Positions 54,116-63,929 of a DNA stretch of 64,000 bases are shown here, one piece after another. Position 1 is the first letter of the stretch. The number at the start of each line of letters is the position of its first letter. The notes under the pieces are model-generated. The model was not told where the DNA came from. It saw nothing but the letters and a program-made list of their open reading frames with translations, and did not search any database. Location of the stretch: contig NZ_MDEB01000002.1 of NCBI RefSeq assembly GCF_002939945.1, positions 1 to 64,000 of the forward strand. Direction: 5' to 3'. Position numbers and translations under genes: made by a program. The stretch is from Xanthomonas arboricola pv. populi. GTDB taxonomy: Bacteria > Pseudomonadota > Gammaproteobacteria > Xanthomonadales > Xanthomonadaceae.

Positions 54116-54961
54116 TTAGGACGCGTTGAAGCTCGCGGCCAATGTGCCCACCACCAACACCCATCCATCCACCAGGATGAACAGCAGGATCTTGAAGGGC
54201 GCCGAGATCAACATCGGCGACAGCATCATCATGCCCATCGACATCAGCACGCTGGCGACCACCAGATCGATGATCACGAACGGAATGAAGATCAGAAAGC
54301 CGATCTCGAACGCCGTCTTCAGCTCGCTGGTCACGAACGAGGCCACCAGCACCGGGAACGGCACCGCGTCCGGACCGGCGTACTTGCCGTCGCCGGCCAT
54401 GCCGGCGAAGGTCATCAGATCGGTCTCGCGGATCTGCGCCAGCATGAAGGCACGCAGCGGCTGGGTGGTCAGCGTCCAGGCGGTCTGGAAATCGATCTGG
54501 TTGTTGAGGTACGGCGACAGGCCGGCGCCCCACATCTTCTGCCACACCGGCATCATCACCAGCGCGGTCAGGAACATCGACAGCCCCAGCAGCACCTGAT
54601 TGGACGGGGTCTGGCCGGTGCCCAGCGCCTGGCGCAGCAGACCCAGCACGATGGTGATGCGGGTGAAGGCGGTCAGCACCAGCAGCATCGACGGCAGCAG
54701 GGTGATCGCCGTCATCAGCAGCAAGGTCTGCAGCGGCAGGCTCACCGGCTGGTCGCCGATGCGGCCGACGCTGACATTGGGCAACGACGGCAGCTGATTG
54801 GCACCGGCCGGAGCGCTCGCCGGCGCGGCGGCGGGAGCGGCAGCCTGGGCCATGGCCGGCAATGCGGCAGGCGTGGCGGCAGCCAGCAGCGGGCAGCTCA
54901 TCACCAGCAGGATCAACACCAGGCGGAGGCTGCGCCCCCAGCGATTCCAACGACTCAACAT
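54116..54961 (-). CDS. fliP: FliP, flagellar export channel protein
   Basis: A 281-residue protein: signal peptide (about 10-30), an Ala/Pro-rich stretch, then the FliP core with four TM segments (TLLLMTAITLLPSMLLVLTA; VLLGLSMFLTALVMMPV; near the end FEIGFLIFIPFVIIDLVVAS). Subunit of the FliPQR export channel. It starts 1 bp after fliO and is probably the last gene of the fliL operon. Confidence 0.96.
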   Translation of the reverse strand: MLSRWNRWGRSLRLVLILLVMSCPLLAAATPAALPAMAQAAAPAAAPASAPAGANQLPSLPNVSVGRIGDQPVSLPLQTLLLMTAITLLPSMLLVLTAFTRITIVLGLLRQALGTGQTPSNQVLLGLSMFLTALVMMPVWQKMWGAGLSPYLNNQIDFQTAWTLTTQPLRAFMLAQIRETDLMTFAGMAGDGKYAGPDAVPFPVLVASFVTSELKTAFEIGFLIFIPFVIIDLVVASVLMSMGMMMLSPMLISAPFKILLFILVDGWVLVVGTLAASFNAS

Positions 54962-54962
54962 G

Positions 54963-55370
54963 TCACGGGTCCTTGCGCAGCTTCTGTGCCAGCAGCTGGG
55001 CGAAATTGGGAAGTTGCTTGAAGTTGGGCAGGGTGGGGGCGGGCGCGGGCGGCAACGGTTCGGACAGGGTGTGCAAGGTGTTGATGCCGCCGGCGGTGAC
55101 GCCCAGCAGCAATTGCTGGCCGTTGACCTCCACCACCACCACGCGTTCCTTGGCACCCACCGCCAGGCTGGTCACCAACCGCAGGCCCTCGGTGTTGCGG
55201 AAACCGCTGCCGGGCATGCGCTTGAGCAACCAGCCCAGGCCGACGATCAGCGCCAGCACCAGCAGCAATGCAAAGACCGCGCCAAACAGGCTGGGCGAGG
55301 ACGGCGCCTGCGCGCCGACCTGGGTGGCCTTGGCCGCGACCGGCGCGGCAGCGGCCAGCAGGCCGATCAC
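54963..55370 (-). CDS. fliO: FliO, flagellar export assembly protein
   Basis: A 135-residue protein: one TM segment (LFGAVFALLLVLALIVGLGW; about 29-48), then a cytoplasmic domain with LRLVTSLAVGAKERVVVVEV. FliO helps assemble the FliP ring. The start is GTG at 55370, overlapping the fliN stop as GTGA with GGAGG 5 bp upstream. No ATG fits. Confidence 0.9.
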   Translation of the reverse strand: MIGLLAAAAPVAAKATQVGAQAPSSPSLFGAVFALLLVLALIVGLGWLLKRMPGSGFRNTEGLRLVTSLAVGAKERVVVVEVNGQQLLLGVTAGGINTLHTLSEPLPPAPAPTLPNFKQLPNFAQLLAQKLRKDP

Positions 55371-55705
55371 CGCAGCCTCCGGATCCGTTCGCTCGGGCTG
55401 ACCACGTCGGTCAGGCGGATACCGAAGCGGTCGTTGATGACCACCACTTCGCCATGCGCGATCAGGGTGCCGTTGACGTACACGTCCAGCGGTTCGCCGG
55501 CGCCGCGCTCCAGTTCCACCACCGAGCCCTGGTTGAGCTGCAGCAGGTTGCGGATCGGAATACGCGCGCGGCCCACTTCCAGCGACAGCGTCACCGGCAC
55601 GTCCAGGATGACGTCCAGGTTGAGGTCGGTGGCATTCTGGTCGTGTTCGGCCTGCAGGCTGTCGAAGGTGGCAGGCGCGGCGTCGAGGATGTCGGAGTTG
55701 ATCAT
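55367..55705 (-). CDS. fliN: FliN, flagellar motor switch protein
   Basis: A 112-residue SpoA-domain protein (LDVILDVPVTLSLEVGRAR, LLQLNQGSVVELERGAGEP, VYVNGTLIAHGEVVVI), forming the lower C-ring with FliM. 4-bp overlaps with fliM and fliO on both sides. Confidence 0.97.
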   Translation of the reverse strand: MINSDILDAAPATFDSLQAEHDQNATDLNLDVILDVPVTLSLEVGRARIPIRNLLQLNQGSVVELERGAGEPLDVYVNGTLIAHGEVVVINDRFGIRLTDVVSPSERIRRLR

Positions 55706-56715
55706 TTGCTGGAGTCCTGGGATGGAACGGCGCGTGGGGCTTGCACGCCGGGCGGGCGTACGGCGGTGATCTTGACGGCATTGTTGCCATTGGAGATGCC
55801 GAATTCGCCGGTGAACAACGGGATGTCTTCCACGCACAGCGGCACCTGTGCGGGCAGGTCGATCGGCAGGATGTCGCCGATCTTCAGGCCGGTGAGCTGA
55901 CGCAGGCTCATGCGCTTGCTGGCCAGCACGCTGGACAGGGTCACCTCGGCAGTGTCCAGCTGCTCGCGCAGCATCACGTTCCAGGAGTCGTCGCGGTCGT
56001 TGCGGTCGCTCTGGATGCCGGCATCGAGCAGTTCGCGGATCGGCTCCAGCATCGAATAGGGCAGGGTGATGTGGATCTCGCCGCCACCGCCTTCCAGTTC
56101 GACATGGAAGCGGCACACCACCACGTACTCGCGCGGGGTGACGATGTTGGCGAAGTGCGGGTTGATTTCCGAGTTGATGTACTCGAAGTCCACGTCCATC
56201 ACCGGCGCCCAGGCCTCCTTCAGATCGGCGAAGGTCTGCTTGAGCATCAGCTGCACCACGCGCATCTCGGTGGCGGTGAATTCGCGACCTTCGATCCGGG
56301 TGTGGTAACGGCCGTCGCCACCGAAGAAGTTGTCCACCACGGTGAATACCAACGTGGGTTCGAACACGATCAGGCCGGTGCCGCGCAGCGGCTTGAAGCG
56401 GATCAGGTTGAGATTGGTCGGCACATACAGCGAGTGCATGTACTCGTTGAACTTGACCAGGTCGATGCCGCGCACCGACAGGTCGGCCGAGCGCCGGATC
56501 AGGTTGAACAGGCCGATGCGCCACAGCCGCGCGAAGCGCTCGTTGACCATCTCCAGGGTCGGCATGCGGCCACGGATGATGCGGTCCTGGCTGGACAGAT
56601 CGTACTGGCGCGCCTCACCGGGCAACGGCTCCGGCTCGGTGTTGACCGCACCCGAATCCACGCCATGCAGCAGGGCATCGATTTCGTCCTGGGAAAGCAG
56701 ATCGCTGACGCTCAT
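55702..56715 (-). CDS. fliM: FliM, flagellar motor switch protein
   Basis: A 337-residue protein. The N-terminal CheY-phosphate binding peptide is LLSQDEIDALLHG (about residues 5-17), followed by the CheC-like middle domain (TLVFTVVDNFFGGDG) and C-terminal SpoA domain. It receives the CheY signal in the C-ring. 10 bp after fliL. Confidence 0.97.
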   Translation of the reverse strand: MSVSDLLSQDEIDALLHGVDSGAVNTEPEPLPGEARQYDLSSQDRIIRGRMPTLEMVNERFARLWRIGLFNLIRRSADLSVRGIDLVKFNEYMHSLYVPTNLNLIRFKPLRGTGLIVFEPTLVFTVVDNFFGGDGRYHTRIEGREFTATEMRVVQLMLKQTFADLKEAWAPVMDVDFEYINSEINPHFANIVTPREYVVVCRFHVELEGGGGEIHITLPYSMLEPIRELLDAGIQSDRNDRDDSWNVMLREQLDTAEVTLSSVLASKRMSLRQLTGLKIGDILPIDLPAQVPLCVEDIPLFTGEFGISNGNNAVKITAVRPPGVQAPRAVPSQDSSK

Positions 56716-56725
56716 GAGGCAGGCC

Positions 56726-57250
56726 TTACTGGGTGACGAAACTGGTGAACAGCAGTTCTTCGACGCACTTCTTGCCGGTCTCGCCGGTCATGACCTTTTG
56801 CGCTTCGGCCAGGGCCGCTTTCTGCAGCTTCTGCTTGCCGACCAGGTCGGCCACATCGGCGGCCTTGACCTGCGACAGCAGCATCAGCAGATGCGCGCGG
56901 ATGGCCGGGGCGTTTTCGGTGATCAGCTTGAGGTCTTCCGGGTCGCGGGTGACCAGCTGCACTTCGACCTGCAGGTACTGCGGGCCGTCGCCGGGGTCGG
57001 CCAGATTGACCACGATCGCCGGATCCATCGGGAAATACTGCGCCGGCTTGGGCACCTCGGCCACCTTGGGCGCGTCGTGCTTGCCGTCTTTCTCGTCGCC
57101 CTTGTGGCCGAAGAAGAACCAGGCGCCGCCGCCGGCAGCGGCCAGTACCACGACCCCGACGGCGATCAGCAGAAGTTTCTTGCCGCCCTTCTTCTTGTCG
57201 TCCTTCTCGTCTTTGTCTTCGGTCTTCTTGGGTTTTTCCGCGGCTGCCAC
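56726..57250 (-). CDS. fliL: FliL, stator-associated basal-body protein
   Basis: A 174-residue protein: a highly charged N-terminus (Lys/Glu/Asp-rich, 1-25), a TM segment (about 27-47, LLLIAVGVVVLAAAGGGAWF), then the periplasmic FliL domain that rings the stator. The start is GTG with GGAG 8 bp upstream. First gene of fliLMNOP, under a sigma-54 promoter. Confidence 0.95.
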   Translation of the reverse strand: MAAAEKPKKTEDKDEKDDKKKGGKKLLLIAVGVVVLAAAGGGAWFFFGHKGDEKDGKHDAPKVAEVPKPAQYFPMDPAIVVNLADPGDGPQYLQVEVQLVTRDPEDLKLITENAPAIRAHLLMLLSQVKAADVADLVGKQKLQKAALAEAQKVMTGETGKKCVEELLFTSFVTQ

Positions 57251-57284
57251 AGTCTGCTCCAGGGGGAATGCTCAACCAGTGGAT

Positions 57285-57299
57285 GCAATTGGCGTGCCA
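57285..57299 (-). promoter_or_regulatory. Sigma-54 (RpoN) promoter of fliLMNOP
   Basis: The minus strand reads TGGCAC-N5-TTGC, a perfect match, giving a predicted leader of about 23 nt with a good Shine-Dalgarno. It lies between the fliK terminator and fliL. Confidence 0.85.
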
Positions 57300-57339
57300 A
57301 TCCAGCGACGGTTTTCTGGCGCGCGTGAAGCTTCAACGC

Positions 57340-57370
57340 AAAAACCCCCGCAGGCCTTGCGCTGCGAGGG
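57340..57370 (-). terminator. Intrinsic terminator after fliK
   Basis: On the minus strand the stem CCCTCGCAG / CTGCGGGGG (one G-T pair) with an 8-nt loop is followed by five U. It lies 71 bp past fliK and separates fliEFGHIJK from fliLMNOP. Confidence 0.85.
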
Positions 57371-57440
57371 TCGTCGGGCGGTGCCGGAGGTTGCCGACAC
57401 GCGGGTTTCAGCCGCGCCGGGGCGTGCCCGGCGCGCGCGC

Positions 57441-58733
57441 TCAGGCGTAGGCGTCCAGCAATCCACGCTGACGTAACACCACCGACGGAATTCCGACGGG
57501 CGAGCTGTCGTCCAGGTTCAGGCCATTGCCGTCGTTGCCGCCACCGTTGCGATTGCCGGACTGGCCCTGCTGTTGCTGGCCGACGTCGGCCTGGCCGAGC
57601 TGGAAGCCGTTCTGCCCGAGCATTTCGCGCAGACGCGGCAGGCTCTGTTCCAGCGCCTGGCGCACGTCGGCATTGGCGGAGCTGAAGCTGGCATTGACCT
57701 TGTCGCCGTCCAGATGCAGCCGCACCTCGACCGGGCCCATCTCGTTCGGGGTCACCTTGATGTGGGCATGGCCGATCTTCTGATCGGCCAGCCAGCTCAT
57801 GCGCGCGCCGATGGCGTCGTCGAAGCTGTCGCTGCCCATGTCCGGGGTCGGGGTGGGCGAGGCGCTGAATACCGGCGCCGGGTCCTGCAGGCGGCCGAGT
57901 GCGGTCGCCGTGGTGGTCGGCAGCACGAATGTCGGGGCGTCCGGTGCTGCGGGGCTGGCGCTGTCGTCGGTGCCCGGGTCCAGCGCCTTGGCAGCCATGT
58001 TCATCAGCGCGGCGGTCTGGGCGTCGCCGCTCAAGGCGGTGACCGAGGTGGGCTTGGCGCCTGCGGCGGCTGCCGGAGCCAGCGCGCCCAACGAGGGCAG
58101 GGCGGTGCCGGCGGTCGCGGTTGCGGTGGGGGCGGCCGCGTCGGTCGGTAGCGCGGTTGCGGTCGGCGTGGCGCCGGCGGCAGCGGTTACGCCGGCAGCC
58201 AGTGCTGCAGCCGCCGCCGCCAGTACGTCGCCACCGGGCAGCGCCTGCGCCAGCAGGCCCATGCCGAAGCCGCCCAGGCCCGGCGGTGGCCAGCCGGTGT
58301 CGGTTGCGGTCGCTGCGTCGGCCGGTGCGTCTTCGCCGTTGTTCGTGGTCTTGCCGCCCTTGGCGGTCTTGGCGGTGCCGGCGGCGCTGCTGCCGTCGGC
58401 GGCAGCCGGTTCCTTGGCGGAGCCGGACCTGGCGGCCTTGGCATCGCCGTCCTGCGCGCGCGGGCGTGCGGTGGCGTCGCCCGGCGCATCGTCGCCGCGG
58501 TCGTCGTCGCTGCGCTGCTTGTCGGACTGGTTGGGCTTGGGCGCGGCCTGCTTGGCCGGTACGCGCTCGGGCGCCTGCGGCGGGGCCTGGTTTGGCGTAT
58601 TGGCCGGATTGAGCATGCGCGCGAACTGGTCCTGGCCGGCGTCCGGCTCGGACGCGGGGTCGCTGTAGCTGGATTTCTTGCCGGTGCTGGCGAGTGCGCC
58701 GAGGCCGGCGGCAAAAGCGGACAGGGGGGTCAT
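57441..58733 (-). CDS. fliK: FliK, flagellar hook-length control protein
   Basis: A 430-residue protein. The first 300 residues are Ala/Pro/Thr/Asp-rich and low in complexity, as expected for the exported molecular ruler. The conserved C-terminal domain (about 310-390) includes GPVEVRLHLDGDKVNASF and ADVRQALEQSLPRLREML, which act on FlhB to stop hook growth. 4-bp overlap with fliJ. Confidence 0.93.
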   Translation of the reverse strand: MTPLSAFAAGLGALASTGKKSSYSDPASEPDAGQDQFARMLNPANTPNQAPPQAPERVPAKQAAPKPNQSDKQRSDDDRGDDAPGDATARPRAQDGDAKAARSGSAKEPAAADGSSAAGTAKTAKGGKTTNNGEDAPADAATATDTGWPPPGLGGFGMGLLAQALPGGDVLAAAAAALAAGVTAAAGATPTATALPTDAAAPTATATAGTALPSLGALAPAAAAGAKPTSVTALSGDAQTAALMNMAAKALDPGTDDSASPAAPDAPTFVLPTTTATALGRLQDPAPVFSASPTPTPDMGSDSFDDAIGARMSWLADQKIGHAHIKVTPNEMGPVEVRLHLDGDKVNASFSSANADVRQALEQSLPRLREMLGQNGFQLGQADVGQQQQGQSGNRNGGGNDGNGLNLDDSSPVGIPSVVLRQRGLLDAYA

Positions 58734-59185
58734 GCGGATTCTCCGTGGGTATCTTCGCTGCGGGCCAGGCGCGAACGACGCGCGCCGAGGTCGTCCATCT
58801 CACGCTGGTCGCGGCGTTCGATCACCTTGTTCTCCTGCGCGCGGTAGCTGGCGGCCAGTTGTTCCAGCACCTGCTTCTCGCGGCTGGCCAGCAGCAACCG
58901 CGTGCGCTCGGCTTCCACCTTGTTGCGGTTGTTTTCCACGGTCTGCGCCTGCTGCAGCACGGCGCTGTCGAGGCGGTCCAGGAAGGCGCGGCGGTTGGTC
59001 AGTGCGGCGGCGCTGGTGCCGGCCATGTGGCTGTTGGCGTATTCCTCGGCGTAGCGGCGCAGCTCTTCCAGGCGCGACTGGTGGGTGTCCAGGGCGCGCT
59101 GACGCTCGGCCAGGTCGCGGGCGACCTTGTCTTCCTGTTCCTGGGCGCGACGCAGCAGGGGATCGATCCGTTTGGACTGCATCAT
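58730..59185 (-). CDS. fliJ: FliJ, flagellar export coiled-coil protein
   Basis: A 151-residue protein predicted to be one long antiparallel coiled coil, rich in Arg, Glu and Gln. It couples the FliI ATPase to FlhA. Two adjacent Met codons begin it; either may be used. 3 bp after fliI. Confidence 0.93.
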   Translation of the reverse strand: MMQSKRIDPLLRRAQEQEDKVARDLAERQRALDTHQSRLEELRRYAEEYANSHMAGTSAAALTNRRAFLDRLDSAVLQQAQTVENNRNKVEAERTRLLLASREKQVLEQLAASYRAQENKVIERRDQREMDDLGARRSRLARSEDTHGESA

Positions 59186-59188
59186 GGA

Positions 59189-60571
59189 TTAGTTCTCGGG
59201 TTCGACCAGCCGCTGCAGCGCGGACAGGCTGTCGGGCAGGTCGGCGGCCCGGTGGACGTCCTGGCCGAGGAATTCGACGATCTCCGGCCAACGCGCCAAT
59301 GCTTCGTCGGTGGCCGGATCGCTGCCGCGCTGGTAGGCGCCGATGGCGATCAGGTCGCGGTTGGCGGTGTAGGCCGACAGCAGCCGCTTGAGCTTGCGGA
59401 TGCGCAGGCGCCAGGTGTCGTCGGCGATGTCCTGCACCACACGGCTGACCGAGGATTCGACGTCGATGGCCGGGTACAGGCCGCTGTCGGCAACCCGGCG
59501 CGAGAGCAGGATGTGGCCGTCCAGGATGGCGCGCGCGGCGTCGGCGATCGGGTCCTGCGGGTCGTCGCCTTCGGTCAGCACGGTATAGAAGGCGGTGATC
59601 GAGCCGCGCCCCTTGGCGCCGTTGCCGGCCCGTTCGACCAGCGCCGGCAATTTGGCGAACACCGACGGCGGATAGCCGCGGGTGGTCGGCGGCTCGCCGA
59701 CCGACAGGCCGATCTCGCGCTGGGCCTGGGCGAAACGGGTCAGCGAATCCATCAGCAGCAGCACGTTCAGGCCCTGGTCGCGGAACCATTCGGCGATGGC
59801 GGTGGCGCGGTAGGCGCCGTGCAAACGCGCCAACGGCGGGCGGTCGGCCGGGGCGGCCACCACCACGGCGCGGCGCAGGCCCTCTTCGCCCAGGGTGGTT
59901 TCGACGAAGTCGCGTACTTCGCGGCCACGTTCGCCGATCAGCCCGACCACGATCACGTCGGCCGAGGTGAAGCGGGTCATCATGCCGAGCAGTGTCGATT
60001 TGCCGACGCCGGAGCCGGCGAACAGGCCGACGCGCTGGCCGCGGCCGATCGGCAGCAGCGCGTTGATCGCGCGCACGCCGACATCCAACGAGGTGGTGAT
60101 CGGCTCGCGCGCCAGCGGGTTGATCGACACGCCGGCCATGCTGACGCTGCCTTCGCCGCGGATCGGGCCCTTGCCGTCGAGCGGGGTGCCGTCGCTGTCG
60201 ATGACGCGGCCGAGCAGGCCTTCGCCCACTTCGACCCCGCCACGGCGCCGCGAGGGCACCACGCGGGCGTTCGGCAGCAGGCCATGCAGCTCGGCGCTGG
60301 GCATCAGATAGGTGCGTTCGCCGGCAAAGCCGACCACTTCGGCATCGACCCAGCCGCCGTCGACTTCGACCTTGCAGGTGGCGCCCATCGGCGCTTCGCA
60401 GCCGGTGGCTTCCAGGGTCAGGCCGACCGCGCGGCGCAGGATGCCTTCGCGGATCAGGGTGCGCCCGGCCGTCGGTTCCAGCCCGAGTCCGCTCAGGCGG
60501 GTGGCCAGGCGCAGGTTGCGCGCGTCCAGCCAGTCGGCCGGGGCCGGGGTGGCTCCCACCAGGTCGCTCAC
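59189..60571 (-). CDS. fliI: FliI, flagellar export ATPase
   Basis: A 460-residue F1-beta-like ATPase with Walker [16 protein letters not shown], the catalytic Glu in [11 protein letters not shown], and [19 protein letters not shown] as the Walker B region. Powers early steps of export. The start is GTG at 60571, overlapping the fliH stop as GTGA; an in-frame Met 274 codons upstream is inside fliG and fliH in another frame. Confidence 0.96.
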   Translation of the reverse strand: MSDLVGATPAPADWLDARNLRLATRLSGLGLEPTAGRTLIREGILRRAVGLTLEATGCEAPMGATCKVEVDGGWVDAEVVGFAGERTYLMPSAELHGLLPNARVVPSRRRGGVEVGEGLLGRVIDSDGTPLDGKGPIRGEGSVSMAGVSINPLAREPITTSLDVGVRAINALLPIGRGQRVGLFAGSGVGKSTLLGMMTRFTSADVIVVGLIGERGREVRDFVETTLGEEGLRRAVVVAAPADRPPLARLHGAYRATAIAEWFRDQGLNVLLLMDSLTRFAQAQREIGLSVGEPPTTRGYPPSVFAKLPALVERAGNGAKGRGSITAFYTVLTEGDDPQDPIADAARAILDGHILLSRRVADSGLYPAIDVESSVSRVVQDIADDTWRLRIRKLKRLLSAYTANRDLIAIGAYQRGSDPATDEALARWPEIVEFLGQDVHRAADLPDSLSALQRLVEPEN

Positions 60572-61188
60572 AGGCCCGCTCCGGATTTGCGCATGACCAT
60601 CTCCAGCGCGGCCCGCAGGCGCGCGTCCAAGGTTCCGTCCACGCGCACGCTTTCGGCGTGCACGCGCAGGTCGCCGCGGCTCAGGCTCAGGTCCGGGGCC
60701 ACGCGGGTGGTGCTGCTGGGCGCCAGGTGCGGCAGCAGCGCGGTGATGTCGTCCGGGTGCAGGCGCACTTCCACCTCGCGGCCGGCGCCGCCGACCGCAT
60801 CGACGGCCTCCTGCACCAGCTCGGCCAGCAGTTGCGGGTCGGCCTGATAGGCACGCCCGACCAGCGAGCCGGCGATGCGCACGGCCAGCTCGCCGAGCGC
60901 GCCGACCACTTCGTTCTCCAGCCGCGCCAGCGGGCGGGTGAAGTTGTCCAGGATGCCGTCGATCTGCGCGGTCAGGCGGCGCACTTCGGACTGGCCCTGG
61001 GCAAAACCTTCGGCATGTCCGCGCGCGAAGCCTTCCTGCTGGGCGGCGTGTTCGATCGCCTGGATCTCTTCCAGGGTCGGCGGACGCAGCACCGGCTCGA
61101 GCACGGTCGGCTCGTCGTACTCGGGCTCCGGCGGGGCCGGCTCCAGGTGCAGGTCCGGGGCCAGCCAGCGGGTGACGATGTCGTTCAT
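60568..61188 (-). CDS. fliH: FliH, regulator of the FliI ATPase
   Basis: A 206-residue protein: N-terminal acidic Pro-rich part, a Gly/Gln helical repeat ([20 protein letters not shown]), and a C-terminal domain like the V/F-type stator. It binds FliI and the C-ring. 4-bp overlaps with fliG and fliI. Confidence 0.94.
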   Translation of the reverse strand: MNDIVTRWLAPDLHLEPAPPEPEYDEPTVLEPVLRPPTLEEIQAIEHAAQQEGFARGHAEGFAQGQSEVRRLTAQIDGILDNFTRPLARLENEVVGALGELAVRIAGSLVGRAYQADPQLLAELVQEAVDAVGGAGREVEVRLHPDDITALLPHLAPSSTTRVAPDLSLSRGDLRVHAESVRVDGTLDARLRAALEMVMRKSGAGL

Positions 61189-62195
61189 ACCATCGCCTCC
61201 GCACCGGCGCCGCCGAGGCTGATGGCGCCTTCGTCAGCCAGGCGGCGGACGATGGTGAGGATTTCCTTCTGCGCCGCTTCCACGTCGGCCAGGCGCACCG
61301 GGCCGCGCGCTTCCATGTCCTCGAGCAGGATCTCGGCGGCGCGCTGGGACATGTTGCGGGTGATCTTCTCGCGCACCTTGACGTCGGCGCCACGCAGGGC
61401 CAGGCCGAGGCGCTCGCCGGAGACTTCGCGCAGCAGCGTCTGCAGGCCGCGGTCGTCCAGGTCCACCAGGTTGTCGAACACGAACATCAGGTCCTGGATC
61501 TTGCTGGCCAGGTCGGCGTCGATCTTGCCGATCTCGCCCAGCACGCCCTGGTCGGCGCCGGTGTCCAGGAAGTTGAGGATGTTGGCGGCGACCTTGATGC
61601 CCCCCACGTTGGACGACTTCAGGTTCTGGTTGCCGGAAAACTGGCGCTCCATGATGTCGTTGAGCTCGCTCAGCGCATTCGGCGGGATGCCGTCCAGGGT
61701 GGCGATGCGCAGCAGCACGTCGGCGCGGGTGCGCTCGGGCAGCAGCTTCAAGGCCTCGGCGGCCTGGTCGCTGTCCAGATGCGCCATGACGATGGCGATG
61801 ATCTGCGGGTGCTCGTTGCGCACCAGGTCGGCGACCGCGCGCGGGTCCATCCACTTCAGCGTGTCCAGGCCGGTGGTGTTGCGGCCGAGCAGGATGCGGT
61901 CGATCAGGCCACCGGCCTTGTCGGCGCCCAGCGCCTGGATCAGCACATTGCGGATGTAGTCGTCGGCGCCCACGCCGAGCGAGGTCTTGCCGGCCAGTTC
62001 GCCGTTGAAGTCGTCCATCACCTTCTCGACCTGGTCGCGCGAGATGCCGGTCATGGTGGCCATGGCGATGCCGATCTTCTGCACCTCTTTGGGGTCCATG
62101 TGCTTGAGCACTTCGGCAGCGTCGCTTTCCCCAAGCGACAGCAACAGCACTGCGGCGCGCTGTACTCCAGTCATCGGTGGTGTATCAGGCTTCAC
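61185..62195 (-). CDS. fliG: FliG, flagellar motor switch protein
   Basis: A 336-residue protein of normal length: N-terminal FliF-binding domain ([20 protein letters not shown]), armadillo middle domain ([14 protein letters not shown]), and C-terminal torque domain with the charged helix ([20 protein letters not shown]). Interacts with MotC for torque. Overlaps fliF by 11 bp. Confidence 0.97.
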   Translation of the reverse strand: MKPDTPPMTGVQRAAVLLLSLGESDAAEVLKHMDPKEVQKIGIAMATMTGISRDQVEKVMDDFNGELAGKTSLGVGADDYIRNVLIQALGADKAGGLIDRILLGRNTTGLDTLKWMDPRAVADLVRNEHPQIIAIVMAHLDSDQAAEALKLLPERTRADVLLRIATLDGIPPNALSELNDIMERQFSGNQNLKSSNVGGIKVAANILNFLDTGADQGVLGEIGKIDADLASKIQDLMFVFDNLVDLDDRGLQTLLREVSGERLGLALRGADVKVREKITRNMSQRAAEILLEDMEARGPVRLADVEAAQKEILTIVRRLADEGAISLGGAGAEAMV

Positions 62196-63915
62196 TGGCG
62201 ACCCATCCCTTCACGACTTGTGCGACACGTTTTGAATCGGCTTTGACTGCTTCGCGTGCGAGGCGCATGCGTTCTTCGTAGGCGTCCGGCAGCGCGATCG
62301 GGGTCTTGCGGTCCTGACCGAGCTGGGCGGTGTCCTCTTCCAGGCCGGGCATCAGGTCGTCATCGTCGACCATCCGCACGTCGGCGTTCTGCGGAGTGCC
62401 ATCGTTGCCGCTCTGGCCTGGCTTGTCCTTGACTGCGGTCACGCCGGTGAGCTGACGCAGGGTGGGGCGCACCACACCGAACAGCAGCGCCAGCACCACC
62501 GCCGCACCGACCAGCAGGCGCAGACCGTTCTGCACGCGCGGGTCTTCCCACCACTTCGGGCCTTCCTCGCCGGTCACCGCTTCGCGCACGAACGGGGCGT
62601 TCATCACCGACACCGTGTCGCCACGGGCCGCGTCGAAGCCCACTGCCTGCTTGACCAGGCCCTCGATGCGGGTGAGCTCGGCGGCCGTCAGCGGCTGCTC
62701 GACCATCTTGCCCTTGGCACCGGGGCGCGGCACGTTGTCCAGCAGCACCGCCACCGACACCCGCTTGATGCGGCCGGCCGGCTGACGGGTGTGTTGCAAG
62801 GTCCGGTCCAATTCGTAATTGCGGGTTGCGCTCTTGGAACTTTCGGTCGGCGCGGCCGCTGCGGCGGCCTGGCCATTGGCGGCGGCCGGGGTGCCCGGTG
62901 CGCCGGCAGTGGCGTTTGCGGCCGGCGCCGGCGGCTGGCCGGGGCTGTTGCTGGTGGCGCCCGGGGGCCCCTGCGGGCCGGTGGCGCTGGTGCTGGTGTC
63001 GCTGACTTGTTCGCTGCGCAGCTTGGCCGGCTCGCCGTTGTAGAGCTCGCGGGCTTCCTCGACCACCGAGAAGTCCATGTCCACGCTGACTTCCGGGTTG
63101 ACCCGGCCCGGGCCGGTCATCGGCTCGAGCAGCTCGCGGATACGCTGGTTGTAGGAGCTTTCCTGGCGACGCACCTGTTCGAACTGGGCAGCGTGCTGGG
63201 CGGCATCGCTGTTGGGGTCGGAGATGGAGAGCATGCGCCCGCTCTGGTCGACCACGGTGACGCGCTCGGGGGTCATGTCCGGAATGCTGGAGGCGACCAG
63301 GTTGACGATGGCATCGACCTGGTTGCGCTCCAGGCCCTGGCCGCCGCGCAGCTCCAGCACCACCGAGGCGCTGGCCACGTCACGCTGGCGGGTGAAGGCG
63401 CTGGGCTTGGGAATGGCCAGATGCACACGGGCCTCGCGCACCGGGCGCAGGGTCCCGATGGTGCGCGACAACTCGGTTTCCAGGGCGTGCTGGTAGCGGG
63501 CGTTTTCCACGAACTGGCTGACGCCGAAGCCGGGATCCTTTTCCATCAGCTCGAAGCCACCGCCGGTCTCCTTGCCGGTCAGGCCGGAGCCGGCCAGCTT
63601 CAGGCGGGCGTCGTACAGACGGTCCTGCGGCACCGAGATGGCGCCGGTGCCCTGGTCGATCTTGAACGGGATCTGCGCGGTGCGCAGCAGGTCGGCCGCT
63701 TCGGCATTGCCCTTGTCGTCCAGGCCGGTGTACAGCGACTGGTAACCGGGCTTCTGCGACCAGAAGAACACCGCCAGACCGGCAGCCACCGCCACGGCGA
63801 TCATCGCCATCATGGTCAGCTTGCGGGTGATCTGCAGGCTGCGGACACGGTCGAACCATTGCCCCGCCTTTTCGGCGTTCTGGTTCATGTTTTCTTTGGT
63901 GATTGCGAGAGCCAT
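62185..63915 (-). CDS. fliF: FliF, flagellar MS-ring protein
   Basis: A 576-residue protein: TM1 (about 33-52), ring-building motifs (about 55-300), a Pro/Ala/Gly-rich loop (about 310-365), TM2 (about 453-472) and a cytoplasmic FliG-binding tail (EERMRLAREAVKADSKRVAQ). Normal family length. The start MALAITKENMNQN is used; a second Met lies 9 codons on. Confidence 0.97.
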   Translation of the reverse strand: MALAITKENMNQNAEKAGQWFDRVRSLQITRKLTMMAMIAVAVAAGLAVFFWSQKPGYQSLYTGLDDKGNAEAADLLRTAQIPFKIDQGTGAISVPQDRLYDARLKLAGSGLTGKETGGGFELMEKDPGFGVSQFVENARYQHALETELSRTIGTLRPVREARVHLAIPKPSAFTRQRDVASASVVLELRGGQGLERNQVDAIVNLVASSIPDMTPERVTVVDQSGRMLSISDPNSDAAQHAAQFEQVRRQESSYNQRIRELLEPMTGPGRVNPEVSVDMDFSVVEEARELYNGEPAKLRSEQVSDTSTSATGPQGPPGATSNSPGQPPAPAANATAGAPGTPAAANGQAAAAAAPTESSKSATRNYELDRTLQHTRQPAGRIKRVSVAVLLDNVPRPGAKGKMVEQPLTAAELTRIEGLVKQAVGFDAARGDTVSVMNAPFVREAVTGEEGPKWWEDPRVQNGLRLLVGAAVVLALLFGVVRPTLRQLTGVTAVKDKPGQSGNDGTPQNADVRMVDDDDLMPGLEEDTAQLGQDRKTPIALPDAYEERMRLAREAVKADSKRVAQVVKGWVASEA

Positions 63916-63929
63916 GTGTCGTCAACCTT

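Noticed and set aside
53635-54168. N-terminal extension of fliQ to 267 codons
   Set aside because: The extension translates the heptamer array (SRFPPPA-like repeats) and exceeds the family length; the short start fits FliQ.
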